Assembly: GCA_902806565.1 (NCBI GenBank)
Contig: CADCXA010000052.1
Span: 24,158 to 88,157 of the forward strand
Length of the DNA: 64,000 nt
Direction: 5' to 3'
Origin: Hypoxylon rubiginosum
Taxonomy: Eukaryota; Ascomycota; Sordariomycetes; Xylariales; Hypoxylaceae
Position numbers and translations under genes: made by a program. Shown here in pieces: positions 1 to 11,100 of the stretch. The notes under the pieces are model-generated. The model did not search any database. It was not told the DNA's origin and worked only from the letters and a program-made list of their open reading frames with translations. Position 1 is the stretch's first letter. Every line of letters starts with the position of its first letter.

Positions 1-2773
1 TAATTCTCAACAACTGGTCATGGCTTTCCCAAGTGCTTCTCGAGGTTGCAACCAAATCATCACATTGCGAAAGTGTATCAGCACAAGCTTCCATTACGCG
101 ACTTCTATCGTGGGCTATCATACATGACGACACCGAAATCATAGAGCTTTTGTTAAAAAGAGGCGTAGATATTCATAACCGGGTTGATGAGTTATCCGCG
201 CTAGAACTAGCCTGTTTACCAGAAATCGCCATAAGCAAAGATAATTTTGCTCGCCTTCTCTCCTACGCCCAACCTGATAAGCTCAAAACTAATAACGAGA
301 GAGTTTATGGGCTTAATCTACTTCATCTTACTGCGACTAATCCTTTCGAGGATCGTGGTTCGTGGAAACTGAAACAAATTCTAGACGCTGGTGGAGACTG
401 CAACGCATGCGCATCCTCCCACAATGAGTCAGCCCTTGTATTTCACATCAACTACGGCTCTGTTAAGACTTCTTCAGTCCTCATAGAGTATGGCGCAGAT
501 CCCTGGCTTGCGACTTCCGACGGAATTGATGCGGCGCTTGGAGCTACGTTCAGACGCAATTCATCTATTTTAAAGTTGATCGCACAAGTATCGATCGATC
601 GAAATCTAGACCCAATGTGGGAGAGGGCCTGCACAGCCAACGTTAAGGGTGAAATAGTTAGGGGGGCAAGTGCTATTCACCTTGCCGCAGGAAATGACGC
701 CGTAAAGTGCCTTGAATTCTACGTAAATAAGGGCTTAGTTCGTGACCTCGAACCTCTCGACGACGACATGCAAACCCCAATGCATTACGCCGTTCGCTTT
801 GATAGCCTGGAAACAATCGAGTTCCTTCAAAACCATGGCTGCAATGTCAACGTGGTGGCACGTGGTGGCATCACCCCGTTACATCTTGCCGTACAACGCA
901 AACATCCCAGTGCAGTTAAAATGCTGCTAAACATGGGCTCCGAGATGAAAGCTTGTTCCCTTGGGATGACACCATTGGCGTACGCCTACCAAGGGGGCGA
1001 TGACACTATAGTAAGACTATTAAAAAGCCACCAAGGTCAAGAGGGTCTTTCGGCTGCCCCCGCCCTCCGCAAAGAGACACCGATTCTAATTGACGCATTT
1101 TGCGCTGCCGTTAATCGAAACGACATCCGCGCATGTGAGTACCTACACAGTCAAGGCTGTCCAGTCGACTCTGAAGTAACAATACCATGGCGGGTAACTC
1201 CCCTCATGATGGCTCTTTGTAAAAGGAGGAAGCCTGAAATGGTTAAGTGGTTAGTTGACAAGGGCGCAACGACGACTGCTGTTTTCCAGGCAACTCCGGA
1301 GCCTCCGTATCTCACTGTCTTAGAGGCAGCCATATCTACGCCGATATATAATGGCCTGTTACCCATCCTTCTTACGAGATATTTTGAACAGGGAGGCAAT
1401 TTACTTCATCTTCCTCGTAGCCCTCTCCATCTTGCAGTACACGAGCGGAATGATGAAGGGCTCCAGGTTTTACTAAGCGAACTTCGCCAGAAATACGATA
1501 TTTCAGATACAATACAGTAAGCTACTTGAAACTTGATAAGAACATTGCTAAGTATACAAATCTAATAACATTTAGAACCCAATTCGGCCATTCTACGGCG
1601 AAATATGACCATAGATTTCTCGAACTGGTCAACCAACCGGACTTGGACAATTATAACCGAACTGCTCTTCACGAAGCAGTTCATCTTGATAGCATCGAGG
1701 ATGTCCAGCATTTGATAGCCAATGCGGCTAATGCTGACCTTCCCGACGACGATGGGACCACACCTCTTCATATAGCAGCAGCTAACGAATCAGAAAAGAT
1801 AGTAGAGCTACTGTTAAAAAACGGTGTACGATCAGAACCTACAGATAACTGGGGAAGAACGCCTTTAATGATAGCTTGCAGCTGGGGTTGTTTAGACAAC
1901 ATCAAGATTCTAGTCGTCCACAAAGAACCCAGGATTCACACGAATTCTTTTGGAGAAAACTTGCTATATGCTTTATCGGATAACTGGGGCTGGTTACCGT
2001 CCGACGCAACAACGTGGGATTTTCTATGTGACAGAGGCATAGATGCTTGTCAGGTAAACTGCTTTGGACTGGGTGCTATTCATCTGGTACTGGCCAATCC
2101 CAAGCAAAATTTGCTGAGACATGTCATGAGGCAGGATCCTACTCTGCAATGGATTGCAAGAGTGGAATGGTCCCTATCACAGTTATGGAGACTCTGGGAC
2201 GAATCGTGGAGTACGATTGATACAATCACTGACAGTTATCGCCTTATACACCGGTATGCTGGCTCGAAATGTCCCTTGCGAGTATCGACTTCGGTAGCCA
2301 CTGGGGAAGGGAGCCTATTTCACCTAGCAGCATCTGCAGGATTCGTGAAGTCCCTCGATAATCTTCTCGCAATCGGTGCCGACCTTGAACAGGAATTCAG
2401 CCATCACGGGACAGCATTGACGGTATCAGCTGCCAAAGGTCACCTTAACGCTGTTAAGTGCCTCTTCCGAAAGAGGCCGAGGACGATATCTAAACAGAAT
2501 GAAACGATCGCGAGTGCTATTGCGGTAGCACATGATTACGAGGAGATCGTGCAATGGCTTCTTGTTGTGCGGCATACCGACCAACGCAAGATTGCTTACT
2601 ACAGATCAGATTCCCAACAAGGGGATGTCCAACTGCGAAACTGGTCTGGAATCCGGAGTTTCCCGGTGGCGTTGAGATGGGATTGGAAGCGACGCAGGGA
2701 CGAATCCATGATGGAATATGCTCAAAGACGTCGAGAAATCGTGTTGTCACTTCAAGGCACGGTCGCTGAGTGA
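1..2773 (+). CDS. Ankyrin-repeat protein, 5' end cut by window edge
   Basis: The frame is open from base 3 with no ATG, so the N-terminus lies outside the window. Exon 1 runs to 1516, an intron occupies 1517-1575 (GTAAGC donor, TCTAATAAC branch region, TTTAG acceptor, 59 nt), and exon 2 ends with TGA at 2771-2773. Without splicing the frame stops at 1518-1520; splicing joins both long frames in phase. The visible part is about 900 residues with at least ten ankyrin-type repeats (for example TPLHLAVQRKHPSAVKMLL and TPLHIAAANESEKIVELLL). Ankyrin repeats bind proteins; no catalytic or nucleotide-binding domain is visible. Such C-terminal arrays often belong to NLR-like fungal proteins, so the missing N-terminus could carry an effector or NACHT domain; that is inference. 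The neighbour at 2913 is convergent. Confidence 0.85.
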
Positions 2774-2912
2774 ACGGACTTCACCAGTCATTTCTTGATT
2801 CGATAATAACAGGGCTATTGGGTTACATGAAACCGCTATCAGGACACCGCCTGGATAAGGCCACTGGAAGGAAGGGATATGTATATATATGGGACTTGGT
2901 AGCCCCCTAGGT

Positions 2913-4399
2913 TCATAGCTCTTCGTGCAACAACATAGTTGTTTTCGTCATCGCATGGTTGGCTTCGTGACACCGTTGCCCGCTCACATTCGGACCCTTC
3001 GATGAACTGAACTGCCCTAATGCCAAGTCATTGCGCTCGTCGATCGGGTTGTACAAGTTTGACCTCGACTTCTTTCTCGAGAACAAAGACTTGAAAGGTC
3101 CAGACTGCGACCCAAATCTGCTCTCCGCGCCTGTTGCTGTCTCCCGGCTGCTGCTTCTGGTGGAACGTATCAATTGATCCATTGACCCGATGGCCTGCTG
3201 AGTCAAAGAGAACATCGGCTTCGCGGCAGCAGGCGTGGTGAAAACCAAAAAGCCAGCGGCGATTTCGGCATTGCACAGGATTGTCTGTGGTGATAGTAGG
3301 TACATATAATCGTCACTCGATACGTATGCAACGCCGAAGGCTATTCGGAGCGCCGCACAAGCACAGGCCCTGTAGCATCGTGCACATGAGCGACCAGAAG
3401 CATGGTATGTTGAACTAGATTACAAGAAACTCGTGCGGAGATACGGTAGCATAGAAAGAGATCAACCTACAGAAGGCCTATAACAAAGACGACGGAGCAG
3501 CCGATTCTCTTCCTCCGGGACATGTTCAGACGCCAGATAACCCCCTGTGGTAGGATAAGGATAGCGACGTCGAAGACGAGATTGACAAGAGCAGATATCA
3601 AAGATAGAATGGTTGAGTATCTGCAAGTACCGCCGAGGATTGTCTTATCCCAATAATACTCCCGTGGGGTGCATGCCGTGCACTCGAGGATAATATTTAT
3701 GGTATAGTAGATCGCGTTCAATGCCGCGATGATATAGCACGACCAGCAAAATGCCTTACGGGTACCCGTGCCAAAAATGCGAGCCCATTCGAGAAGAATA
3801 GCTGACTTCAACGTGATCATGGTGGCGAGATATAGTTGAGTACCGAGGAAGAGATTCTAAAGAACAGCCCAGGTCAGCATAATAGCGGCCCAGCAGCTGA
3901 TCAAGAGCAAAATAAGCTGACATAGTAGAACCATGATAGATCTTTCAGCCGAAAGTCCCAGCCGTGGACAAAAAATCCCGAGGTGATAGCTATCCGGAAG
4001 ACGATGATGCATCCAGCAATGTAAGTGCCCTACAAGAGAAGAAAACATCAGCCTGGCGACTAAAGAAATTCTTTCCCGCGATCCCTACTATTGCGGGTAC
4101 TATCAATACTGTCGATTGGTTAGATGAAGCTATAAGCGGCCGCTACGGAAATCAGGCTTACAGTCTCCGAGTGATCCGAGTGTTTGTGTATTCTTCATGT
4201 AATAAAGTCTCACATAGGCGCGAAACAGGAGGAATATCAATGACATGGCAAGAAAGAATGAGGTGAGTCCAATGACCAGAGCATTGCGGTTTGGCGGATT
4301 GTCCAGGTTGGATTCGATGCCATCGGGCGGCGACAGGACTGGGTCATTAGGGTCAAGACGTTCCGCCGTAATCAAGGAAAATTGAATTAAATAATTCAC
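2913..4399 (-). CDS. PTH11/rhodopsin-domain integral membrane protein
   Basis: Five-exon model: 4399-4162, 4108-4101, 4029-3922, 3856-3471, 3369-2913, giving 1197 nt and 398 residues in phase throughout. It shows the usual order of the fungal rhodopsin-like domain: N-terminal helix around IGLTSFFLAMSLIFLLFRAY, then RLYYMKNTQTLGSLGD, the GFFVHGWDFRLKDLSWFYY loop, KSAILLEWARIFGTG, a Cys-containing loop ending in CRYSTILSLISALVNLVFD, and a last helix AGFLVFTTPAAAKPMF before a polar tail. These proteins sit in the plasma membrane and are thought to be receptor-like (PTH11 in Magnaporthe). Introns have GT-AG ends; the 8-nt exon at 4108-4101 is needed to keep phase. It is divergent from the GST at 4668, sharing about 270 bp of upstream DNA. 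The exact ligand or role cannot be told. Confidence 0.8.
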
Positions 4400-4667
4400 G
4401 TCGACGCCTGGAATGTCGGCCTACTTTGCGGGATCACAACAGCCCATAGCCGATGTCGTGTTGTGTAACGCGGTATGTAAGGGGCATCCCTTACCTAGGA
4501 GGTAGCTGTTGCCTTGCGTAGGGGTGGAGGCAAGTCTTCAACCAACTTCTGCCCCCGCAAGAACCTGATAAGTACCAGGTAGGTAAGGAAACTCCGTCGT
4601 CCTATTTCCTTGTCGGCAGTATTCAGACAATAATTCCCCAGTGCAATTTGTTACACCTCCTTCCGCT
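4400..4667. promoter_or_regulatory. Shared upstream region of the PTH11-like and GST genes
   Basis: A 268-bp spacer lies between divergent start codons (4399 on minus, 4668 on plus). It contains the inverted TACCTAGGAGGTAGC stretch near 4494-4508 and GGTAGGTAAGG near 4579, variants of a TACCTACC/GGTAGGTA word that recurs in other intergenic spacers of the window. No TATA box is obvious. Function as a bidirectional promoter is inferred from arrangement only. Confidence 0.35.
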
Positions 4668-5528
4668 ATGGCAGAAGCACACGCAGACCCTAACAAGGAC
4701 GCCCCTTACTATCTTGTCTACTGGCATGTTATCCCAGGCCGTGGCGAGCACATCCGGCTCTGCTTCGCCGAAGCTGGCGTCCCCTACTCCGATACCGCCT
4801 TTACCGAGGGTGGCATGGATACCTTGCACGGCCACATCAGCGAGAACAACACCGGCGACGAGGAGAACCCTCCGCCTTTTGCTCCCCCCATCCTTAAGTA
4901 TGGCGACCTGGTCATTTCACAGACGCCCAACATCCTCATGTATCTAGGTCCTAGACTCGGCATGGCGCAAATGGGGCCAACGACATGTTTAAAATTAATG
5001 CTCTTGCCCTGACCGCTTTGGACGGCCTTAGCAATGAGGTGCACAATTGTCACCATCCCATTGCCATCGACCTGCATTACGAAGATCAGAAGGAAGAATG
5101 CCTACGCCGAGTGAAAGATTGGGTGAAGCATCGTCTTCCCAAGTATCTCGGCTACTTCGAACGTGTCCTCGCTGGTAAGGCGAGTGGTGAGGGACCGTGG
5201 CTATACGGTGGCGTTCTCACGTGGGCCGACTTGGTCTTCTTCCAGGCAACCTAGGCCCCAGTGTCTTTACTGCCCCCTCTACTCATCATTGATTACGCTG
5301 CTAACAGCAGACGCTTCGCAGACGCTCGATGGCACTACCTACTTCTTTCGCAAAGCTGTTGCGGCTGCAAGGAAGTCCGGCAAGTACGACCGCGTCTTCC
5401 AGCACTACGAGGCAGTCAAGGCGCGGCCGCGCATTGCTGAGTACCTCGCTAGTGATCGTCGTCAGAAATACTCCAACTATTGCGTCTATCGCTACTATGA
5501 GAAGTTGGATGTAGAGCCTGAAGAATAA
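4668..5528 (+). CDS. Glutathione S-transferase with apparent frameshift
   Basis: Cytosolic GST-type protein. The N-terminal thioredoxin-like half starts at the ATG at 4668 and includes YYLVYWHVIPGRGEHIRLCF and the ISQTPNILMYLG element. The all-alpha C-terminal half includes MFKINALALTALDGLSNEVH, YEDQKEECLRRVKDW, then after an intron KYDRVFQHYEAVKARPRIAE. The frame changes by one base at the G run 4973-4976; a fifth G would keep phase, so this is either a real frameshift or a homopolymer error. The intron at 5246-5321 begins GC rather than GT (TTCCAG|GCAACC) and ends CGCAG; a stop follows four bases into it, so splicing is required. About 240 residues if the shift is ignored, usual for GSTs. 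GSTs conjugate glutathione to electrophiles; its neighbour is a P450, a common detoxification or secondary-metabolite pairing. Confidence 0.75.
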
Positions 5529-5735
5529 GAATACTAAAATCGTATTGGTCTTTTGCACAGGTGTTTGTTGATATTAAAATTTTCTGGAAAGCGAGAATCA
5601 GCACAGTCGCCTCACTAAGATTTCAAATAAGGATTTATATAAATTTCGTTGTTTGTTATTTTTTAAATTAGCCTCAGCCGACTAACTTGAACATAACTGT
5701 ATAGATAGGAAATAAACCTTGCGAGATCTGGTCTA

Positions 5736-7677
5736 CTATGTCCGGAAGTAGATTCTCCCCGGACACCCCCCATTCGGTTTCGCAGCACCGAGCAAGCTCG
5801 GCCAGACTCGATGCCCCTCGACGTGGATCGGGCGGACGGTGCCGTCGCGGACGCCCCTGCCGTACTCGGTGTCCTCGCCGAGCTCCTGGGCGGCGCTCTC
5901 GACGGCCGGGTAGCGGGCGTCGGGGCCTTCGCCGGGGTACTCGAGGACGAAGTCGAACTCGCGCGCGGTGAGAGCGAGGATGATCTTGCCCTCGAGCATC
6001 GCGAGCTCCTGGCCGATGCAGTTGCGCGGGCCCTTCTCGAAGGGCCGGAACGCGTCCCGGCCGGCCTCGGTGAAGAGCTCGGCGTCGGGGAAGGGCGTCT
6101 GCGACGGGAGGAAGCGCTCGGGGATGAACTCGAGCGGGCGCGGGAAGAAACGCGTGTTGCGGTGTATCATGTGCGACACGGACCAGGGGTGGGAGTCAGG
6201 GAGCATGGGGATCTTGGCCTCGGTCTGGGAGTCGATCAGGAAGCCGTTGGGGACGGCACAGCGGAGGGTACTGGCTGGTGGGAAGATGCGCAGTGTCTCA
6301 CGGAGAACCGCCGTGGTGTACTCTAGCTTGTTCACAATGTAAGGGTCCTCCTTAATCTTGGCAGCTGTGTCCGCAAGCTTTCCAGGAAGGAAAGTATCCA
6401 ACTCTGCCTTGAGCTTAGCGTAAGCTTCGGGGTATCTGTGAAGGAGATAATTGGCCCAGCAGAGAGTCGACGAAGTAGTGTCGTGCCCAGCAAATATGAA
6501 TGTCTTCACCGAGTCCACAATATCGGCTCTCAGCGCCTCTGGAAGGTCTTGCGAGGTAGTGATTCGAACTTCGGAGCCGCCCTTTGCCATGGAAGCCTCC
6601 TTCTCGTAGGCGCTCAATGCTAGGTCGACTACAGAGCGCTTCTTGGCAACTTTTCCGCCTCTTTCCTCTTCGTCGGCGATTTCTTTCGCCCGGCGGTAGA
6701 TCTTCTGGTCAAGCTCCTTGGAAATCTCACGATTTAGCTTTCTCTCGTTGAGGAAGAGTTTGAGCGGACGGAGAAGATCCACGGCCTGCCAAGGAAATAC
6801 GGCATCGGATGGGGGCATGAATCTGACTCGCTCACGGAATAATCTGCTGATGGGATGAGGCTTTCGAAGGGCTGACATATCGGTATCAAGCACTACCCGA
6901 CCAATAATATCGATAGTCAGTTTCGTCAGATAATTTTCCAATTCGAACAGCTCCCCCGTTTCCGCCTTTGTTCGAATCAATTCACAGTAGGCCAAGCTCG
7001 CATCGACGATCACGTCAGCCAGACCCATAATGTTGGTCGACGAGAATCCGGGATTGAAAATAGACCTGACGGATTTCCAGCGTGCGCCCTCAAGTGTTAC
7101 CATGTTATTCTTCCCCAGTAGCCTCTCCACAAAACCCGCCATCAGGGGGCTTTTAGGGAGAGACACGCCAGTCGTGACATACTGCGAAGCCGCCACGGGA
7201 TCGGCAATATATAGGAACAGGGACCCGAATGGACGCCTTCACCCAAAGCCAAGAAAGTTAGACGGTTTGCGTAGGTAGGTACGTTACTTTGGGAGGGTCA
7301 ACACTTACCAGTCGACGTAGAATATCTCTGGCAGATTATACTTGGTTCGTATATAATCGGGCCATACGTGAGCATGAATGCCCTTTGGGTAGAGCTTAGT
7401 AACTTCCGCGGCAATATGTAGATGGCCGAGAAGTTTGTTCTTCATTGGAGGTTGAGGCTGTTTTTCGATTCAAGACTCCCGTGTTAGCGCCTCTCCACAT
7501 ATCGGCGAGTTCGGGTCAGAAAGAGAAACACGTCCGGAACTCTTCAATCTCAGGAAGTAAGAAAGTATGGGTGCTCACCAAGCCATCTAACTGTCTTCTT
7601 TTCCTCACAAGGTCATCAATGAAATACGCGACGACAGCTACTAATAGCGCGACAATTCCTGCAATAGCTTTCCACAT
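5736..7677 (-). CDS. Cytochrome P450 monooxygenase
   Basis: Three exons: 7677-7579, 7457-7309 and 7236-5736, with introns of 121 and 72 nt (GTGAGC..ACAG and GTAAGT..GAAG), giving 582 residues. The N-terminus MWKAIAGIVALLVAVVAYF is a membrane anchor, implying an ER-bound microsomal enzyme. Diagnostic motifs are all present: I-helix AGHDTTSS (about 332-339), ETLR of the K-helix (about 396-399), PERF (about 455-458) and the heme-binding FEKGPRNCIG with Cys about 489. The sequence resembles the CYP4/CYP52-like group of fungal P450s including the CYP59 (StcS-type) family, but I would not fix the family by eye. Substrate unknown. It is convergent with the GST. The AT-rich element begins 74 bp upstream of the start codon, so the original promoter may have been displaced. 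Confidence 0.92.
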
Positions 7678-7751
7678 GATGTTGCATAGAAGTCAAGCCC
7701 AGAGATTGAACTGAGATAATGAATATTAGGAATGACCCTGCCGAGTATCTA

Positions 7752-7763
7752 CCGTAGCGGCGG
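7752..7763 (+). repeat. Left terminal inverted repeat
   Basis: CCGTAGCGGCGG directly after TA at 7750-7751. It is the outermost sequence of ordinary composition before the AT-rich interior. The shared core is nine bases plus a partly matching GC-rich tail, so it is short; the same 9-mer also occurs by chance elsewhere in the window. Confidence 0.55.
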
Positions 7764-8158
7764 ATCCCTATTACAGGAAACCGTTGTGCGCAGCTTATTT
7801 AAGTTGCCCCACTATGTATATTAGTTGCCTTAAGATGTAAATTAATTACCCCGCCACGTATAATGGTTGCTTAATTATAATTAATGGTTACCTGGTTTTA
7901 TAATAGTTGCTTATTTATTAAAACATATTATTTTAAGTATAAAACCCTACGGTTATTAAAAAGATATTAATTATTTAATATAAATAATAATTACTTTTTA
8001 AATAACTGTTTAAAATCCTCGTTTAATAAGTTATTTATAAAATAATTACTTAATAAATATCTTATTTATTAAAAATATAATTTAATATTTTATAAAACCT
8101 TATATTATTAATATTATTAATATTATTAAATATTAATAATATATTAATTTTTTTTATA

Positions 8159-8174
8159 CCCCCCCCCCCCCCCC
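8159..8174. repeat. C16 homopolymer in AT-rich DNA
   Basis: A run of 16 cytosines flanked by T-rich sequence on both sides, about 400 bp inside the left end of the element. Poly-C lacks CpA, the preferred RIP target, so it could survive when the surroundings did not; slippage growth is another explanation. Confidence 0.8.
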
Positions 8175-11100
8175 TTTTTTTATAACTTGTTTTAAATTAT
8201 TATAATAAGTTAAAATAAATCCCTTATTAAAAATATTAATAACATCTTAATATTATTATTAAATAATCGTATATAAATATATATATTATATTTTATTTTT
8301 AAATAAACTTTTTAAAAAATTTATAAAATAATATATATTAATTTATCCGTTATTAAAAAGGTATATAAAAAACCTTTTAATTATTAAAAAACTTTATTTT
8401 AGTTTATTTATTATTAAAACACCTTTAAAAAAGTTATTAAATAAAATAAAAATAAAATTAAAATTATATTAAATTTAAATATATTAATAAAAAATCTATA
8501 ATTATTTTTTAACATGTTATAAAATATTAATAATATAATTTTAAAAAAAACCTTAATTATAATTATTAAATATACTTACTTTAATAATAAACCTAAATAT
8601 AATAATAATTATTTATATAATTTAAATATTAAATTTATATAATAAAAATATTATAAATATATTATTTTTATTAAAAATATATTAATAAAGTTTCCTTATA
8701 AAAAATACTTTAATATTTTATAAAAAAACAAATATATTATATTTAATAATTAATATTAAACTTATATAAATTTAAAGTGGAAAATTTAGTTTTATATAAA
8801 TAATATAATAAATTATTTAAAATATAAATTTATTATAAAATAATATAATAATTTACTTTTTTAATATTATTTTATTAAAACCTATAAATAAAACTATTAC
8901 GTTTAATCTAAAAATAATAACCTTTTTATAAAATATAAATTTAAAAAAAATATTATATCTTATATCTAAAAAATATTCTATAAAACATTAAATAATACCT
9001 TTTAAATTAATATTTTAACGTTTTTTATAACAAATAAAAAGCATTTTAATTTAAACTTCTAGCCATTTAAATTAAATATAATAAAAATAATTATATTCCC
9101 GTTTAAAAATTAAGATATAAACCTTTTTAAAAACATTGTTTAGTTATTAAGAAATCACTTTTTTACTTATTTTTTCTTATAAGGTATAACGTTAAAAAAA
9201 TTTAAAGCGGTATTATTTACAAGCTAATAAAAGTTAAAATTAAGAAATTTAAATAACAAATTAATAACACTTTTAGATTTATATAAAAAAATTATTATAA
9301 ATAATAGCAACTAAGTTATAACTTTATATTTTAAAATAAATAAAAAATTAAAAAAAAAACTTAATAAAAAATAAAATAAAAATATAAGTTAAAAAAAGAA
9401 TATATAATTTACTTAGGTGGTAGAATTTAATTATAAACCTATCCTTATATTTTAAAACTTTAAACTAAATTACAAAGTTTTTAAAAATAAATATAATAAA
9501 TAAATAATTAAAATTAATATTAATTTAAATAATTAATTTATATATAACTTATATTAAAATATATCTAGTTATATTAATTAATTTATCGTATTTATTTATT
9601 ATAAAATAATTATCTAATGTTTAAATATAATAAAACTTATTATAATATATTATTTATAAATATTATCCAACTTTATATTAATCGTTATTATTTTTTAAAA
9701 CAAGTAAAACTATATATAGTTTAATTAAAATTAATATTTATTTTATATATTTTTTTTTATTTAATACCAGATAATTTTTTACTTATAATAAAATTAACAG
9801 TTATATTATTAAATAATATATTATTTAATATTAAAATATCTTAATTATTTTATACTTATAATATAAGTTTTTTACTTAATAGCTTTTTATTTATAATCTT
9901 TAAAATTATTTTTTTTTTTATTTATAACTTATTAAAAATTAACTTTCATGTTATAAGCTTTTTATATTATAATATTAAAATATTTAACCTTAATATAACT
10001 ATATTAAAATTTAAAAAAGATATTAAAATATCATTATTTATCGCGTTAAAATCTACTAATAATTTTAATATAAAATTAATTAAACTAATAATATTATTTA
10101 ACTAATATTATTATATTAATTTAATTAAAATAGATTAGATTTTTATTTATAATATACCAGGTATTAATAAACTAAAATTAATTTATAACTTATTAAAACT
10201 ATAATAAATACCATTTAATATATATATAACTAGTTATATAAATATATTTTATTATTATTATTTATAGTTAAATATTAACGTATAATTAAATATTATATTA
10301 GGTTTATTAATATAAATACTTTCTAGTTTTATTTATTATATATTAAGTGTGTTAATTATATTATTATTATTAGTATTATTTTATTATATTTTTAATAAAC
10401 TAAGCGGCGAAAATAAAATATTAAAAATTATTTATTTTATAATAAACTTTAACGTTATAAAAGTAATTATATTAAATTTTTAAAATATTTTCTTTTATAG
10501 TTTAAGCTTAATAATTTATAAAAAAATGTTATTAAGTTTTATTTTTTTAAGTTTATTTATAAAACACATTTTATAAAACAAGCGGTTAATTTTTTTACGT
10601 TTAATATTATTTTATTTTTATTTAGTTAAAGCTTTTTTAACTTATATATATCCAGATTTTTTATTTAAAATAACCTTAAATTTAATAAATAAAATTAAGA
10701 ATAAATTAAAATTTATAAATTAATTATAAAAATATTAGTATATAAATAATTTTCAGTTTTTAAATATAGTATTAATGTTAAAAACCTTTAAATAGTTTTT
10801 TAAGATATATTTTACGATATTACTATTAAATTAACTAATAAGGAATATTTTAATTTTATTATTTATATTTTAAATATTTATTTTTTCTAGGAACTTTTTT
10901 ATAAAACTTTTAATATAAATTTATAATAATAATTAATATATAACGTTAAATTTAAAATAATAACAACGTATATATAACTTTTTATAAAAATAGTTATACT
11001 TTAAATTATTAATTATTTTAATAACATATTTTTATAGTTTATAAAATACGATAATAAAATAGTTTAATATAAAAATTATTATTTTAATAATCTATATAAC

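Noticed and set aside
4140..4148. CCGCTACGG, same 9-mer as the large element's end
   Set aside because: It lies inside an intron of the PTH11-like gene, is not followed by TA and has no AT-rich neighbour. It shows that the 9-mer alone is weak evidence for an element end.
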